Position numbers and translations under genes: made by a program
In this document: piece after piece, positions 54,012 through 64,000 of the stretch
How positions within the stretch are numbered: the stretch's first letter is position 1
Layout: the number at the start of each line of letters is the position of its first letter
Assembly: GCA_963921795.1 (NCBI GenBank)
Contig: OY997639.1
Coordinates: 59,236,153-59,300,152, forward strand
From: Nannobrachium achirus
Taxonomy: Eukaryota; Chordata; Actinopteri; Myctophiformes; Myctophidae
Reading direction: 5' to 3'
DNA length: 64,000 nucleotides
Notes under the pieces: model-generated
Told to the model about the DNA's origin: nothing
What the model saw: the letters and a program-made list of their open reading frames with translations, nothing else
The model's database searches: none

Positions 54012-54957
54012 ATGGTCCTTATCGATCCGATCAGCTCCGAGAGAATATTTTTGGGATTTGAGTGAACTGGTGGACAGTTCCTTCTTCTGAACCCGACTGA
54101 CTTCTCTCCGCTGCTGCCAAGAACACCAGCCTGGACCTTATCTCTACATTCCAGTTTACCCCCCCACACACGCTTCGAAGGGCTTTCTCTCTCACTCTTT
54201 TCTCAGGCGCCGAGAAATATCATGGGAGAAAGGTTTCCTTATAACCGCACAGTGTAAGTTCTGTTTTCATTCATACTTTTCCTTGACTGTAAAATCACAG
54301 TCGTGTCCAGTGATTATCAGATACCTGCTAGTTTAAATCTAACACTAGCTGTGTTTTTGGTCTTGTCGTAGATGGGTTATATGTAGTCTATCCTTTTGTT
54401 GTTGTCTTTTGTCGTGTGTTGCACGTTTGAGTAACAGAATAGGGACTGAGGTTTCCCGTTCTGAGGACATAGCAGCCGTTTGGCCACGGAGATTGCTTGT
54501 CAAGTTGGTGTATCAGTACGAGACTTCGGTATAGATTTCATTTTATGCTCCAGAACAGCTGTTTCAAGACGTTCTGACGGAAATCTCTTTTTTTTGGGGG
54601 CCAGAACATATTTTGTTCTGAAGGAAAGTCTCTTCGGCCAGTACGATACCCAATACGGCTGATTAGAGCCACTTAATCACATAAGAAAAGCTGTGGTTAT
54701 TTTAACAATAATTACTTCACGCTTACATGTTCTGTCTTATCTGTAATTTCACACCCATCACTCAGTTGTTGTTTTTTTTCCCTTCTTTTTATCCTGTCCA
54801 CAGAGCCACAGAGGCAGCAAATAAATTAACCATTATTTGTCTGCCACCTATTAATCCACTAAAAACCCTAAAAACCATAAATTGTCTAGTCAGACTAAAA
54901 CAGGACTCTTAGACCTACATTCTCACCGTTTTGTGCCTAACCTACTTAATTTGAAAA

Positions 54958-56853
54958 ATGGGAAACTCACAACAAGGCAAGCTGCCAGTGAAACTGCCAA
55001 GTTTTAAAACTAAACCTCAGCCGAGCTACAAGAGAGTCCGCTCCACTGAATCATGTACAAAAAAACGTTTGAGACGAATTTAATTGCCGCTTTAACTGCT
55101 GAAATGGAGGATCCTGATTTAAAGATCATGGTCACAAAATGCCCGGCAATTGTCCAATATTTGCCAATCTGGCGAGCGGAATTTGACTATGACGACTCAC
55201 TTGCTACCAATGATTTGGCTAAATTATCAAACTCACTTTATGAACATGTAGAAAAAGTCCAAAAAAGAAAAGGTGAGAAGGCAGCACAACGAAATTGTGA
55301 GGCTAGGGATCTTATCTCTCAAACAAATCCGTAAGGCGGCTGCAGAGAGAGAGGAAATTATCGCCAGACAAAAAAGAGAGATGGCCTCGTACAGTAAACC
55401 CCTGCCTACTTCCCCACACCGAGCGGCTGCTCCGGGGACAAGCTGTGAAGACGCCCCAGTGCCAAGGGCCACACGTAAGCGCAGAGATGCTGACACTCAA
55501 ACTTCACCACGAAAGAGAATTGAGGGTGCAGAAGGGGGGGATGAGAGTGAGGAAGAGACAGAAGGAAGTGACAATGATTCATCAGATAACTCAAATGTTT
55601 TCTCTCCTTCTCCTACTCAGGACTCAGCACAGTTTGGAGATGCTGTTGACCACACCGAGAGGTCCTTACCGCCCCCTCCCAACGCTCCACACAAACCAAA
55701 ACCACCAGTCACTAAACCAAAAGTACACACAGGTGAGCGTCGGGAACCAATACCTCGAATTGTTAAGGCTAAACAACCCACACATACACCACAGACCAGC
55801 ACTGCTGACTCTCTTCTCGCCCCGATGGTAGCCTACCCGACAGGGGATGGAACAGTGTATAGTTATCGTAAGTGGTATCCAGTTGACATTGATAATACAG
55901 CAAAAACCTTACCTGATATCCAGAGTAACCCTGGTCAGTGGGAAAAATCAATAGAGGCCGAAATAATAGAGCAAAGGCTCAACACAAGGGAAGTCAGAGA
56001 ATTAATCACAAGGTGTTGTCCCAAAGCTGTGAGCTATCAAATATCCCGAGGTGCTGAATTGACACAGGCAGACGGTCTCCCATACCAGTGTATGGATCTC
56101 GTGCCTGCGAATGGTGCGGACCCGGCACATGAGGTTAGAAATGAGGATCATCAAACCGCAGTAAAGTTGATGATAACTAACGCTAAAGAGCTCATGAAAG
56201 ATAAGGTTGATCTATCCTTAGTCACTAGCCTTAAACAGAAGGAAGGCGAAGATGTCTCCGATTTCATACAGCGTTTTACCACCCAATTCGACCGCCATTC
56301 TGGCATGACCCAAGGGCAAGGCGGATATGCCAACGTGTTTAATCAATTGTTAGTTGATGCCCTTAGGCCTCATTTGAAACAAGCAATCATTATGCATGAT
56401 CCGTTGTGGAAAAATAAAACTCTCCAGGACATTACAGATCTGGCCAGATATTACGAGAATATCGTAGGCGAGCCAAAACCACGTCCTAAGTTGCAGGCTG
56501 TAATCATGGACGACGGACACGTCACATTGAACCCACCACCCGAACCACAATACAGGAACTGGAAAGGCCAGAGAAGGGGAAACAGGGGTCAACAGCATCA
56601 ACAAACTGGAGCCACAGGACAGAGTCAAGGTAACAACATCAACACAAACACTAACAGGGCCCAGAACAATACATACACAGTCACCTGTTTCAGCTGTGGG
56701 AGGAAAGGACATGTTAGTAGTAAATGCAGATACTACAACCCAAAGCTCCCATTTAAACCAGCAGACTGGCAGCCGAGGCAGGCCCAACAGCAGCAGAACC
56801 CTGCTACACAGGGACCCCCAAGCCAGCCAGGTCAGGTACAAACACAATCATGA
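54958..56853 (+). mobile_element. ERV gag-like region
   Basis: Begins MGNSQQGKLPVKLPSF, a myristoylation-type start. It includes a proline-rich part, a capsid-like part and a CCHC knuckle (CFSCGRKGHVSSKC). gag and pol lie in the same frame separated by one stop, as in gamma- and epsilonretroviruses that use read-through. Broken fossil. Confidence 0.8.
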
Positions 56854-56868
56854 CTAGATAAAGGCCCA

Positions 56869-59800
56869 GTGGGCCACCCACCTATGCCACCCATGCCAGA
56901 TAACTTGGCTATTGTCGATGATTATGATGATGACACACCGTTCCCACCGCCACCACCGCCACTGGTGGATGCGGATTTAATTGATTTCCAATCACCTCCA
57001 CCCACTGAGGAGGTAGACATTGAACACATACTCCTTTTACATGCACAGTACAACCGCAGGCCCCTCGTCAACCTCTGGGTGAATAATGTTAAAACCACTT
57101 TTCTCTGTGACAGTGGAGCTTGTAGGTCAGTGCTTAATTCATCTGCTGGGCCTCTGCCCCTGTCTCAGGACTCTATGCACATAAAGACGGCTTCTGGCCT
57201 GTCAGAAACAAAACCTTTGACTAAACCACTAGTACTGTATGATCCTGACACCACACTACAAACCACTCTCCAGTTTATAGTGCACCCCACATGTCCGTGT
57301 AACCTTTTGGGGCGCGATGGTTTAACTGCTCTTGCTATTGATTTGATATCTTCCCCAGATGGCATGGCTCCCTACCGGCGTTCCGAAACGGGAGGGCCAG
57401 GGATCCTGGTGATGGACGACGTTGAGGTCATGTCGAAACATTACTATTCACTCGACCTCCAGAGTTCCACACCGCCATTTACCCCTGGTGAACTTGTAAA
57501 GACGCTTGACCAGTATCTCCCTCGTGAAGGTAGGAGAATTTACCACTCTCCCTCTGAGCTGCATGTCAAACTGTGGTACCTTTACCATGACAATGTCGGC
57601 AATCTAACCTACGAGGAGGAGATATTCCACTCCCTGAGTTCAGAGCAACCTGTCACTCTAGCACATCTGTACTGGTCGGCTCATTGGGATGCTGCATTCG
57701 CCACTGTGCGACTGACAGCCATGCAAGAGAAATTCTTCCGCATGCACACAGTGCCACACATTGCAATTGCTAAACCACACAGATCCAAATGGGATGATGT
57801 GGGAGAACTAGCGGACAGAGCAGTTAAGAAAGGCCACTTCTCACTTCACCCCACTCTTACAGGTGTAGAACAGGACCTGACACTCCAAATGTGTCGCATG
57901 CCGTTGACCGGATGGTCACGGGTGCCAGCCCTAGTAGGTAGACACCTAGACAGGTGGTGACATGAAGATCAGCCACCTAACACAGACCACATCTTGAGTC
58001 TAGAAGTCGACACTAGTAAATACCCTGAGTTATCATCGCTGCCGTCATCTTTGTTTTCCCACGGGCCAGCTGATGTGGGCTTGATAACTGGTGTACTCTC
58101 TATAAAAATTCCGCCAATGCCTAACTTGTTATCATATCCAGTGGTTAGACAGTACAGAATGAAACCTGAAGCTGAACAAGGAATTAAGCCTGTTATGGAA
58201 CAACTAGTGTCATCTGATGTTGTGGGGCTTTGCCCAGATGCATTTTGTAACAGCCCTATTTTACCCATTAAGAAAGCATCAGGAGAATATCGCCTGACAT
58301 TGGACCTGAGGAAGGTTAACGCCTCTGTCCTTAGACGTGCTGTTTGTGTCCCTGACCCATCCACCCTGCTAAATGATCTCAGACCATCTGCCGTCATATA
58401 TAGTGTTATTGATCTGAGTAATGCGTTTTTTTCAATTATGCTTGACCCCGCCTCCAGGGGTTGGTTTGGTTTCACGTACGGTGGGAAAAAGTATGCCTTT
58501 AATCGAGTCCCTCAGGGATTTTGCTGATCTCCCACCATTTTCTCCCAAGCTATTACAGCATGCCTGGAGAAATTTGTTCCACCGTGCAACTCACAGGTGT
58601 TGGCCTATGTTGATGATCTGATGGTAGCCTCAGAATCGATCGAAAGCTGTAAGATTGACACCCTGGCTCTACTACATCACCTCTCAAAAACAGGTAGTAA
58701 AGTAAACATTAAAAAGTTACAGCTCTGGCAGCCAACGGTAACCTATTTGGGCCACACCATCTCTAACCAAACGCCATATGATGTCATTTTTGGGCTGTGC
58801 CAATTTCTGCAGACAGTTCATATCACATTATGCCTTTAAAACCTGCCATTTACTTAAACTCATATACGGCAGCCCTATGGCACCATTAGACCCACTTACA
58901 TGGACTCCCGAGGCTGAGCTCCAATTCACAAACCTTAAAACAGAACTGGCCTCGACCCCCTGTCTCGCCCTGCCTGACTATACAAAAGAATTCATACAAA
59001 CAGTAGACTGTCGGGTATGTGACTGTGAATCTTATATGTCCTCTGTTGTTTTACAGAAATTAGGTTCTTATACTCGACCTGTGGCATACTACTCGAGCCA
59101 TTTGGACCCTGTCGCCGCTGCCATGCCGGTTTGCATCAGACATGTGGTCGCCGCGGCTCTCGCTGTGAAAAGTTCCTCCACCCTCGTTCTCTTCCATCAG
59201 ACGAGGCTGCTAGTCACTCATGCGGTATCGTTACTTCTTTTAGAACAAAAAATGAGTTTCATGTCGCCTGCACGACACCTGTCCTGCATGGCCATTTTAC
59301 TAAGCTCACCACACATCACTATAGAGCGTTGTACCGCACTGAACCCTGCCACATTAATGCCACTCCCATGCGATGGGACTCCACATGTTTGTGATTGTGT
59401 ATCTGAGGTGGCTAGGAATACGCTGCCTAGGGCAGATTTGAAAAGTGAACCACTTTCTGAATGTGAATTGACATACTTTGTCGATGGCTCCTGTTCTCTT
59501 GATCCTCTAGGACAACGACGCTCTGCCTATGCAGTGGTGACTGCAGACCAGGTTGTAGAGGCCAAACCATTGCCCCCCAACCACTCGTCCCAGGCTGCGG
59601 AACTCGTAGCTTTGACCAGAGCCTGCATTTTGGCCAAGGGTCACAGCGTGACTATCTGGACAGACAGTCAGTATGCTTTTAACACCTTACATGTTTTCGC
59701 AGCCCAGTGGAAGCAGCGTAATTTCATTACCACAACTGGGGGAAAGATTGCCCATCACTCATTGATTTCTTCCCTGTTGGAAGCTGTCATGCTCCCATCA

Positions 59801-60373
59801 GCCATAGCGGTATGCAAGTGTGCCGCTCACACCTCATCTAAGGACCCTGTGTCCCTGGGCAACGCTTTCGCTGACCTCTCTGCCAAAGAGGCCTCCAAAT
59901 CTTCCTTGGGTGAGTCTCCTCCTGCTCTAACTTTGTCTCTTCTCACCCCACCAACTGTTGATTCATTAGACCGGAGCATTCTTCTCCGGGCACAGCAGGA
60001 CGCTCCACAAAAAGAACAACTTCACTGGGTCCGCTTGGGATGCCAGTTTGATAAAGAAGGCTACCGTCGTTCTACGACTCGGCCTTTCCTTCCCTATCTT
60101 CCAAAATCCTTGTTCCACCCGGTGACTCTTGTGGCACATGGCCTCGGACATGTGTCACCGACGGGGATGAGAGGTATCATTTCAAGGCATTTCAACGCAC
60201 CAGGTATTACTACTTTCCTTCAAAATTTCTGCAGGCAGTGTTTAATTTGCAGACAACACAACCCACAGGGGGGAGTTAATATTCCCCTGGGGAAGTTCCC
60301 TTCCCCAACAAGGCCATTCCAAACACTAGAACTAGATTTTGTGGGGCCACTGCCAAAAGTACACCTTACATAA
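56869..60373 (+). mobile_element. ERV pol-like region
   Basis: Contains a retroviral protease block (LCDSGACRSVLNSS), reverse transcriptase, RNase H (TYFVDGSCSLDP, IWTDSQYAFNTLH) and the HHCC region of integrase (CRQCLICRQHN). The order and RNase H type fit ERV1-like fish retroviruses. Broken fossil. Confidence 0.85.
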
Positions 60374-60940
60374 GGTAATCGGGGGTGGATGGGAATTATG
60401 GCCCCCAATGCTCGTTCTGGGTCAAACCTAGCCTCGTAGACAGAGGAGTCTAGTTTACTAGGGTAGAAAAAACCTTGAATGTCTCCTTTAACCCAAATTC
60501 CTTTGTCTCGTTAAAGTAAACAAATGAGATGAAGTTTGTCTTGTTTTGACTAAAATCGACTCCAAACTGTAATCGGCCCTAAATTATAATAATGACTTGG
60601 GAACGTGGTGATGTGTTTTGACTCGCCTGATGGCATGGGGAATTTTTCAACCAACCTTAGGACATTGAACCTTTGTAAAAAAAAAATATATATATATCAT
60701 GATAATAATAATATACTAGAAATACAGTTCCTTATTTGTTGCTCTCTTTAACTTTTGCTTTTGCTTTTTGAGCTATCGAAATGTTTTTACTATATTTTAC
60801 TCGCCTCTGTGATAACAGTTGACTGAGGTTTTAGGGTCAGAATCCCAATGATGCTACGAGGTAAAGCTGGAAAGAGGCCTTGTGAGTTGATATATATATC
60901 TCGACCCTTTAACACTTCAAATGCTATCTCAGGGGGGAAT
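60374..60940. other. ERV 3' internal region
   Basis: No envelope-like protein is recognised between the pol-like region and the 3' LTR. The stretch is AT-rich and ends in the purine tract. Confidence 0.6.
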
Positions 60941-61431
60941 TGTTATTAAAATATGTTATTGTTTAATATGGTATAGCTATCATTTTCAGTGTTAAATGTC
61001 AATGTCATGATGTTTTGAACAAATAACTAACGCCTGTGACGAGCTGTCGTTACTGCAGGAGAATGACACTGAGAGATGCCAATCAGGTCATACTGCCCGG
61101 ACACGGGATAATGCCAAGCCAAAACTGGCCTTGTCCTTCTCTTTACTGGGCCCCAGACAAGGAAAACATCCGATATCTATTGTTATGTTCTATTGACCAA
61201 TGAAAGTCTTCTATGCTGTGTACACTCAACTATATATGTGAAATTATTATGCTTTTGTACTCAGAAGAAACTTACTGGACATTCTAACTTTGAATACATT
61301 TATAGAAACAGAGATTTACACTGTGTGGGCTCATTTCTTGTGTGTGTGTGAATACTTTAATCTTTTGGGGAAACTGGTTCTTTTCTTGGTCCAACTAATA
61401 TTTAAGGTAAACAGGGAAAAACCTCCCATCA
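60941..61431 (+). repeat. ERV 3' LTR
   Basis: A 491-bp LTR, TGTTATTAAA...CCTCCCATCA, identical by eye to the two parts of the 5' LTR. Confidence 0.93.
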
Positions 61432-61581
61432 CAAAGAAAATGAAAAAATGAAGAACACTATAAAAAACGGGAAGAAGAGATCATCCACATGATTTACGGT
61501 CAGCCAATATAAAGTAAATGATCTGTTACAGATCTGAGAAGTGCAAACCGCTCCTATAAGTGGCTGTGCGTGTGTCCGTAG
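61432..61581. repeat. Composite repeat, segment 4
   Basis: Resumes with CAAAGAAAATGAAAAAATG, the continuation of the second copy of the charged reading frame. It then carries CATCCACATGATTTACGGTC and CAAACCGCTCCTATAAGTGG up to GTCCGTAG, where a hAT element inserted. Confidence 0.8.
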
Positions 61582-62322
61582 TAGGGATGCGAAGATATAC
61601 CGGTACGGATCGTAATCGCGATACAAACGTCCGCGATACGGTTGAATCGGTTCATTCAGTGTGTACCGGTACAATAGACGGCCGAAATCGTGATGGATCG
61701 TACCGTGAGTGTCTGGATCGGTACATTCCGCGATTGTATCGGTTCTTCCATATAGTATTTCATTCTATCCTGTGTTTCCGAGGTGCCATGAATGCACCAT
61801 CATCAGCCGTTCAACCCCCTCCCCAAAAGCCAGTCTTTAACGCGAGCTGCGACTCGGACAGACGGACAACATCTGCACTCTGCATGCAGGCAACCAGGGA
61901 GACAGACAGTGCAGCGAAATGCGAGTGAATCAACACAGACGAACTAGCAGCCCCACGGGTTAAAAAGATGCAAGATTAGTTGTACAGTACTTAGCTTCAT
62001 AACATCCAAGTCCGCTGCGCTGATTGTTGTCACAGAGTAGCACAGGCTGATCGAGTGATATGTAATCAACAGCCATTTCTTAGTGAATCTCCGACGGACA
62101 ATTGATTGAGATCATCTTCTGCGCTATATTAACTGCACAACAACAATGTTGCTGGGTGTTGTAGGACTACTGCTTGCGTTTAAAACAAAGTATTTGTCAC
62201 TGTTCTACAACTTTCCTGTTGATGCAAGCAACTCTCTCACTTTCTCTACTGCTAGTTCTGCTCTGGGAAAGAAGCATGGAAAGAAGCCTAATTTATACAT
62301 CGCAGTACAAGGGTGTCGCACC

Positions 62323-62392
62323 TAAAATAGCAGACCTACAAGCTCACAATGCGTCGTGGATGCGACACGCTGTGAGCTTGTAGGTCTGTTTT
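62323..62392. repeat. Full-length CTACAAGCTCAC hairpin palindrome
   Basis: TAAAATAGCAGACCTACAAG continues through CTCACAATGCGTCG, a 4-base loop, and a nearly perfect inverted copy ending GTAGGTCTGTTTTA. The stem is about 33 bp. Confidence 0.88.
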
Positions 62393-62430
62393 AAAACGTT
62401 TTGGCTATAAAAATTGCATAATCCTGGATT

Positions 62431-62467
62431 TAATATAATATAATATAATATAATATAATATAATAAT
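62431..62467. repeat. AATAT microsatellite
   Basis: About seven TAATA units. Confidence 0.9.
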
Positions 62468-63018
62468 ACAAACCAGGGAGGGACTTTATTGTTTTTCAGG
62501 TCAAGGACCCCTTAGCTCAGACAGAGATCAAGCAGGGACCCTCGCTGTAGGCTAGGCATTATAGCCTACTGTATCACACAAATATTTGGCAGGCCCCCTG
62601 TAATAACCCTGGATTGGGGTCCCTGACTCCCAGTTGAAGACATATAGGCCTACTAATAAGGACATAGGCCTTCTATATGATTAGTTATGAAACAATTCTA
62701 CAATAGCCAGCAGCTTTGTGTTCTCCCAGAATACTATATGCCTATGTTGGGTTGTTAGACAGAGCCTAGTACTACAGTGAAACAATAAATTCCCTTGAAT
62801 TTAAATTTCATAAATTTTTAGTCGCTATGTTTTGTAAATTTTAGGATTTGGGCTTGAATCGTGGTGAATCGTGAATCGTATCGCATCGTATCGGGAACAG
62901 GGGTGGATCGCGATGTATCGTATCGGCAGGATTTCAATGTATCGCAATTATATCGTATCGCTGGCAGTGTATCAAGGTCTGTATCGTATCGCCTCAGTGG
63001 TCGAGATTCACATCCCTA

Positions 63019-63230
63019 GTCCGTAGCCTTTTTCCTCAGCGTTTTGATCTGTAAAACATAGGGGAGACTCCATAGATCTATAGAACATGGGGTTGGGCCT
63101 GTAGATCTGTAAAACATAAGCAAGACTCTATAGAATAGATCTATAGAATGTATGGGTAAATCTGTAGATCTGTAGGATATAGGGATGGGCCTAGGAATGA
63201 GCCCATAGATCTATAAAACATATGGATATT
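63019..63230. repeat. Composite repeat, segment 5
   Basis: Resumes with GTCCGTAGCCTTTTTCCTCA (the tandem unit of 31,530) and passes directly into AGATCT satellite units up to ATAAAACATATGG. This is the right-hand limit of the composite repeat in the window. Confidence 0.8.
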
Positions 63231-64000
63231 ACAGAGAAGTAAGAAAAAGAAAAAATTACTGTAGTATACAGTCCAAAGAGCAAGCACAAAAAAAGATAAA
63301 TAAAACAAAGTGTCGTAAGCTATTGCAAAAAAAAGAACAATATATACATAAAATGACCACGAAACATTCAACGCGTGACACGTCACACACACAAAAAAGC
63401 TATACTCAAGCATAACTTAACAAACAGTGCCAAACAAAAGAGTGCACATAACAGTCACTGCTAGTCAATGCAATCATGCAACACAAGTATCACACCGCGA
63501 TATCAACACCGCAATAATACACAGTACAAAAAACACAACCCAATAGTGCAGGGCCAGCAAAAAAGTGACCAAAGTCAGTGCAAATAAGTCAAGAATATAT
63601 ATATATATATTTTCCTTTTAAAGCAATAATGGGAGTGTGGTGGAATTCACATTCTGTCTGTAAGACGTAAATAATAAGTGTCAGAGGCAAAGGCATAAGG
63701 TGGTGGTGGTTTAATAACAATGAATAGTACAAGTGATTGTGTACATGGAAGTACCACAGGCCTGTGGCACCGAGATTCTCTCTAAGCAAAGGAAATCAAA
63801 CCCTAGTTATACTGGCATTGCAAGGACAAGCTGTGACATAAACAATCTCTATCAACCTAGGAAAAACATCTTACAGTACAGTACATCATGTTGTCTTCAA
63901 TGCATGATACAGCATAATCTACTCTTACTAACGTCACTCATAATCAATCATGATAATATAATATCTACTACAGTTATTGACGTTACTTAATCAATCATGA
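63231..64000. other. Intergenic stretch to the window end
   Basis: AT-rich DNA with an AT microsatellite near 63,595-63,610. No gene recognised. Confidence 0.4.

Larger units (their letters stand above)
48516..61431 (+). mobile_element. Endogenous retrovirus fossil, ERV1-like (gamma/epsilon)
   Basis: The element lies between CAAAG duplications (48,511-48,515 and 61,432-61,436). Its 5' LTR is in two parts around an inserted DNA transposon; the 3' LTR is at 60,941-61,431. Both LTRs are 491 bp once the insert is set aside and look identical by eye, so the insertion is young. A TGGTCC-type primer site follows the 5' LTR, and a purine tract AGGGGGGAAT precedes the 3' LTR. Parts: gag-like with MGN start and zinc knuckle, protease, reverse transcriptase, RNase H, and the zinc-binding part of integrase. 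No envelope-like part is recognised. It is broken, with about a handful of breaks. Confidence 0.88.
61582..63018. mobile_element. Non-autonomous hAT element with ATCGTATCG iterons
   Basis: The 1437-bp element runs from TAGGGATGCGAAGATATACC to the inverted GAGATTCACATCCCTA. Perfect 8-bp duplications GTCCGTAG flank it (61,574-61,581 and 63,019-63,026). Both ends repeat GTATCG, ATCGCGAT and CGGTACG words many times. The centre has a full-length hairpin-family palindrome (62,323-62,392), an AATAT microsatellite and a GACCCC repeat. No transposase frame. Confidence 0.92.

Overview
The window is non-coding-rich, AT-rich vertebrate DNA that looks like a teleost fish, probably a percomorph-type genome. 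The reasons are an L2-clade LINE with an ATCT tail, a Rex3/RTE-type LINE with a GATG tail, many hAT-type elements with 8-bp target duplications, the AGTAAAAGTA-type short elements common in spiny-rayed fishes, a BEL/Pao retrotransposon, an epsilon/gamma-like endogenous retrovirus, and exons of a fish-like gamma-glutamylcyclotransferase (GGCT). These family names come from recognition by eye; no database was searched.

Layout. Positions 1-14,700 are intergenic and hold short transposons: hAT-like elements, three long fold-back elements, two elements whose ends are iterated CTATGTTCCCC motifs, an LTR fossil and microsatellites. Positions 14,700-24,300 hold two nearly identical copies of an ~865-bp repeat, a second LTR fossil, a final exon of GGCT (18,387-18,551), and a TTAA-flanked element filled with ~2.6 kb of tandemly duplicated DNA carrying about 18 CCATATATGG (CArG) motifs. 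Positions 24,599-26,612 carry GGCT exons 1-3 of what must be a second copy, because the final exon lies upstream. This copy has a signal-peptide-like N-terminus, a Rex3 tail abutting exon 3 and a one-base frame break in exon 3. Positions 26,700-31,200 hold microsatellites, a TTAA-flanked palindromic element and a very GC-rich, N-terminally truncated piggyBac transposase pseudogene split by a minisatellite.

Positions 31,222-63,230 are a nest of mobile elements. A composite repeat of unknown family (tandem motifs, an AGATCT-rich satellite and a 174-codon reading frame) received a solo LTR, an L2 LINE, an endogenous retrovirus and a hAT element. The L2 received a BEL/Pao element and a hAT element. 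The Pao element received another hAT element and a solo LTR. The retrovirus, whose two LTRs look identical, received a ~5-kb DNA transposon in its 5' LTR. That transposon encodes a transposase-like protein of a family I cannot name with certainty. Most of these insertions leave target duplications that can be read directly.

The only host coding sequence I can defend is GGCT. I found no tRNA, rRNA or CRISPR. The most unusual items are the young 8-bp-duplicating transposon, the CTATGTTCCCC fold-back pair, the CArG-box array, the long fold-back element with paired CTCF-like and YY1-like motifs, and the GGCT exon order.
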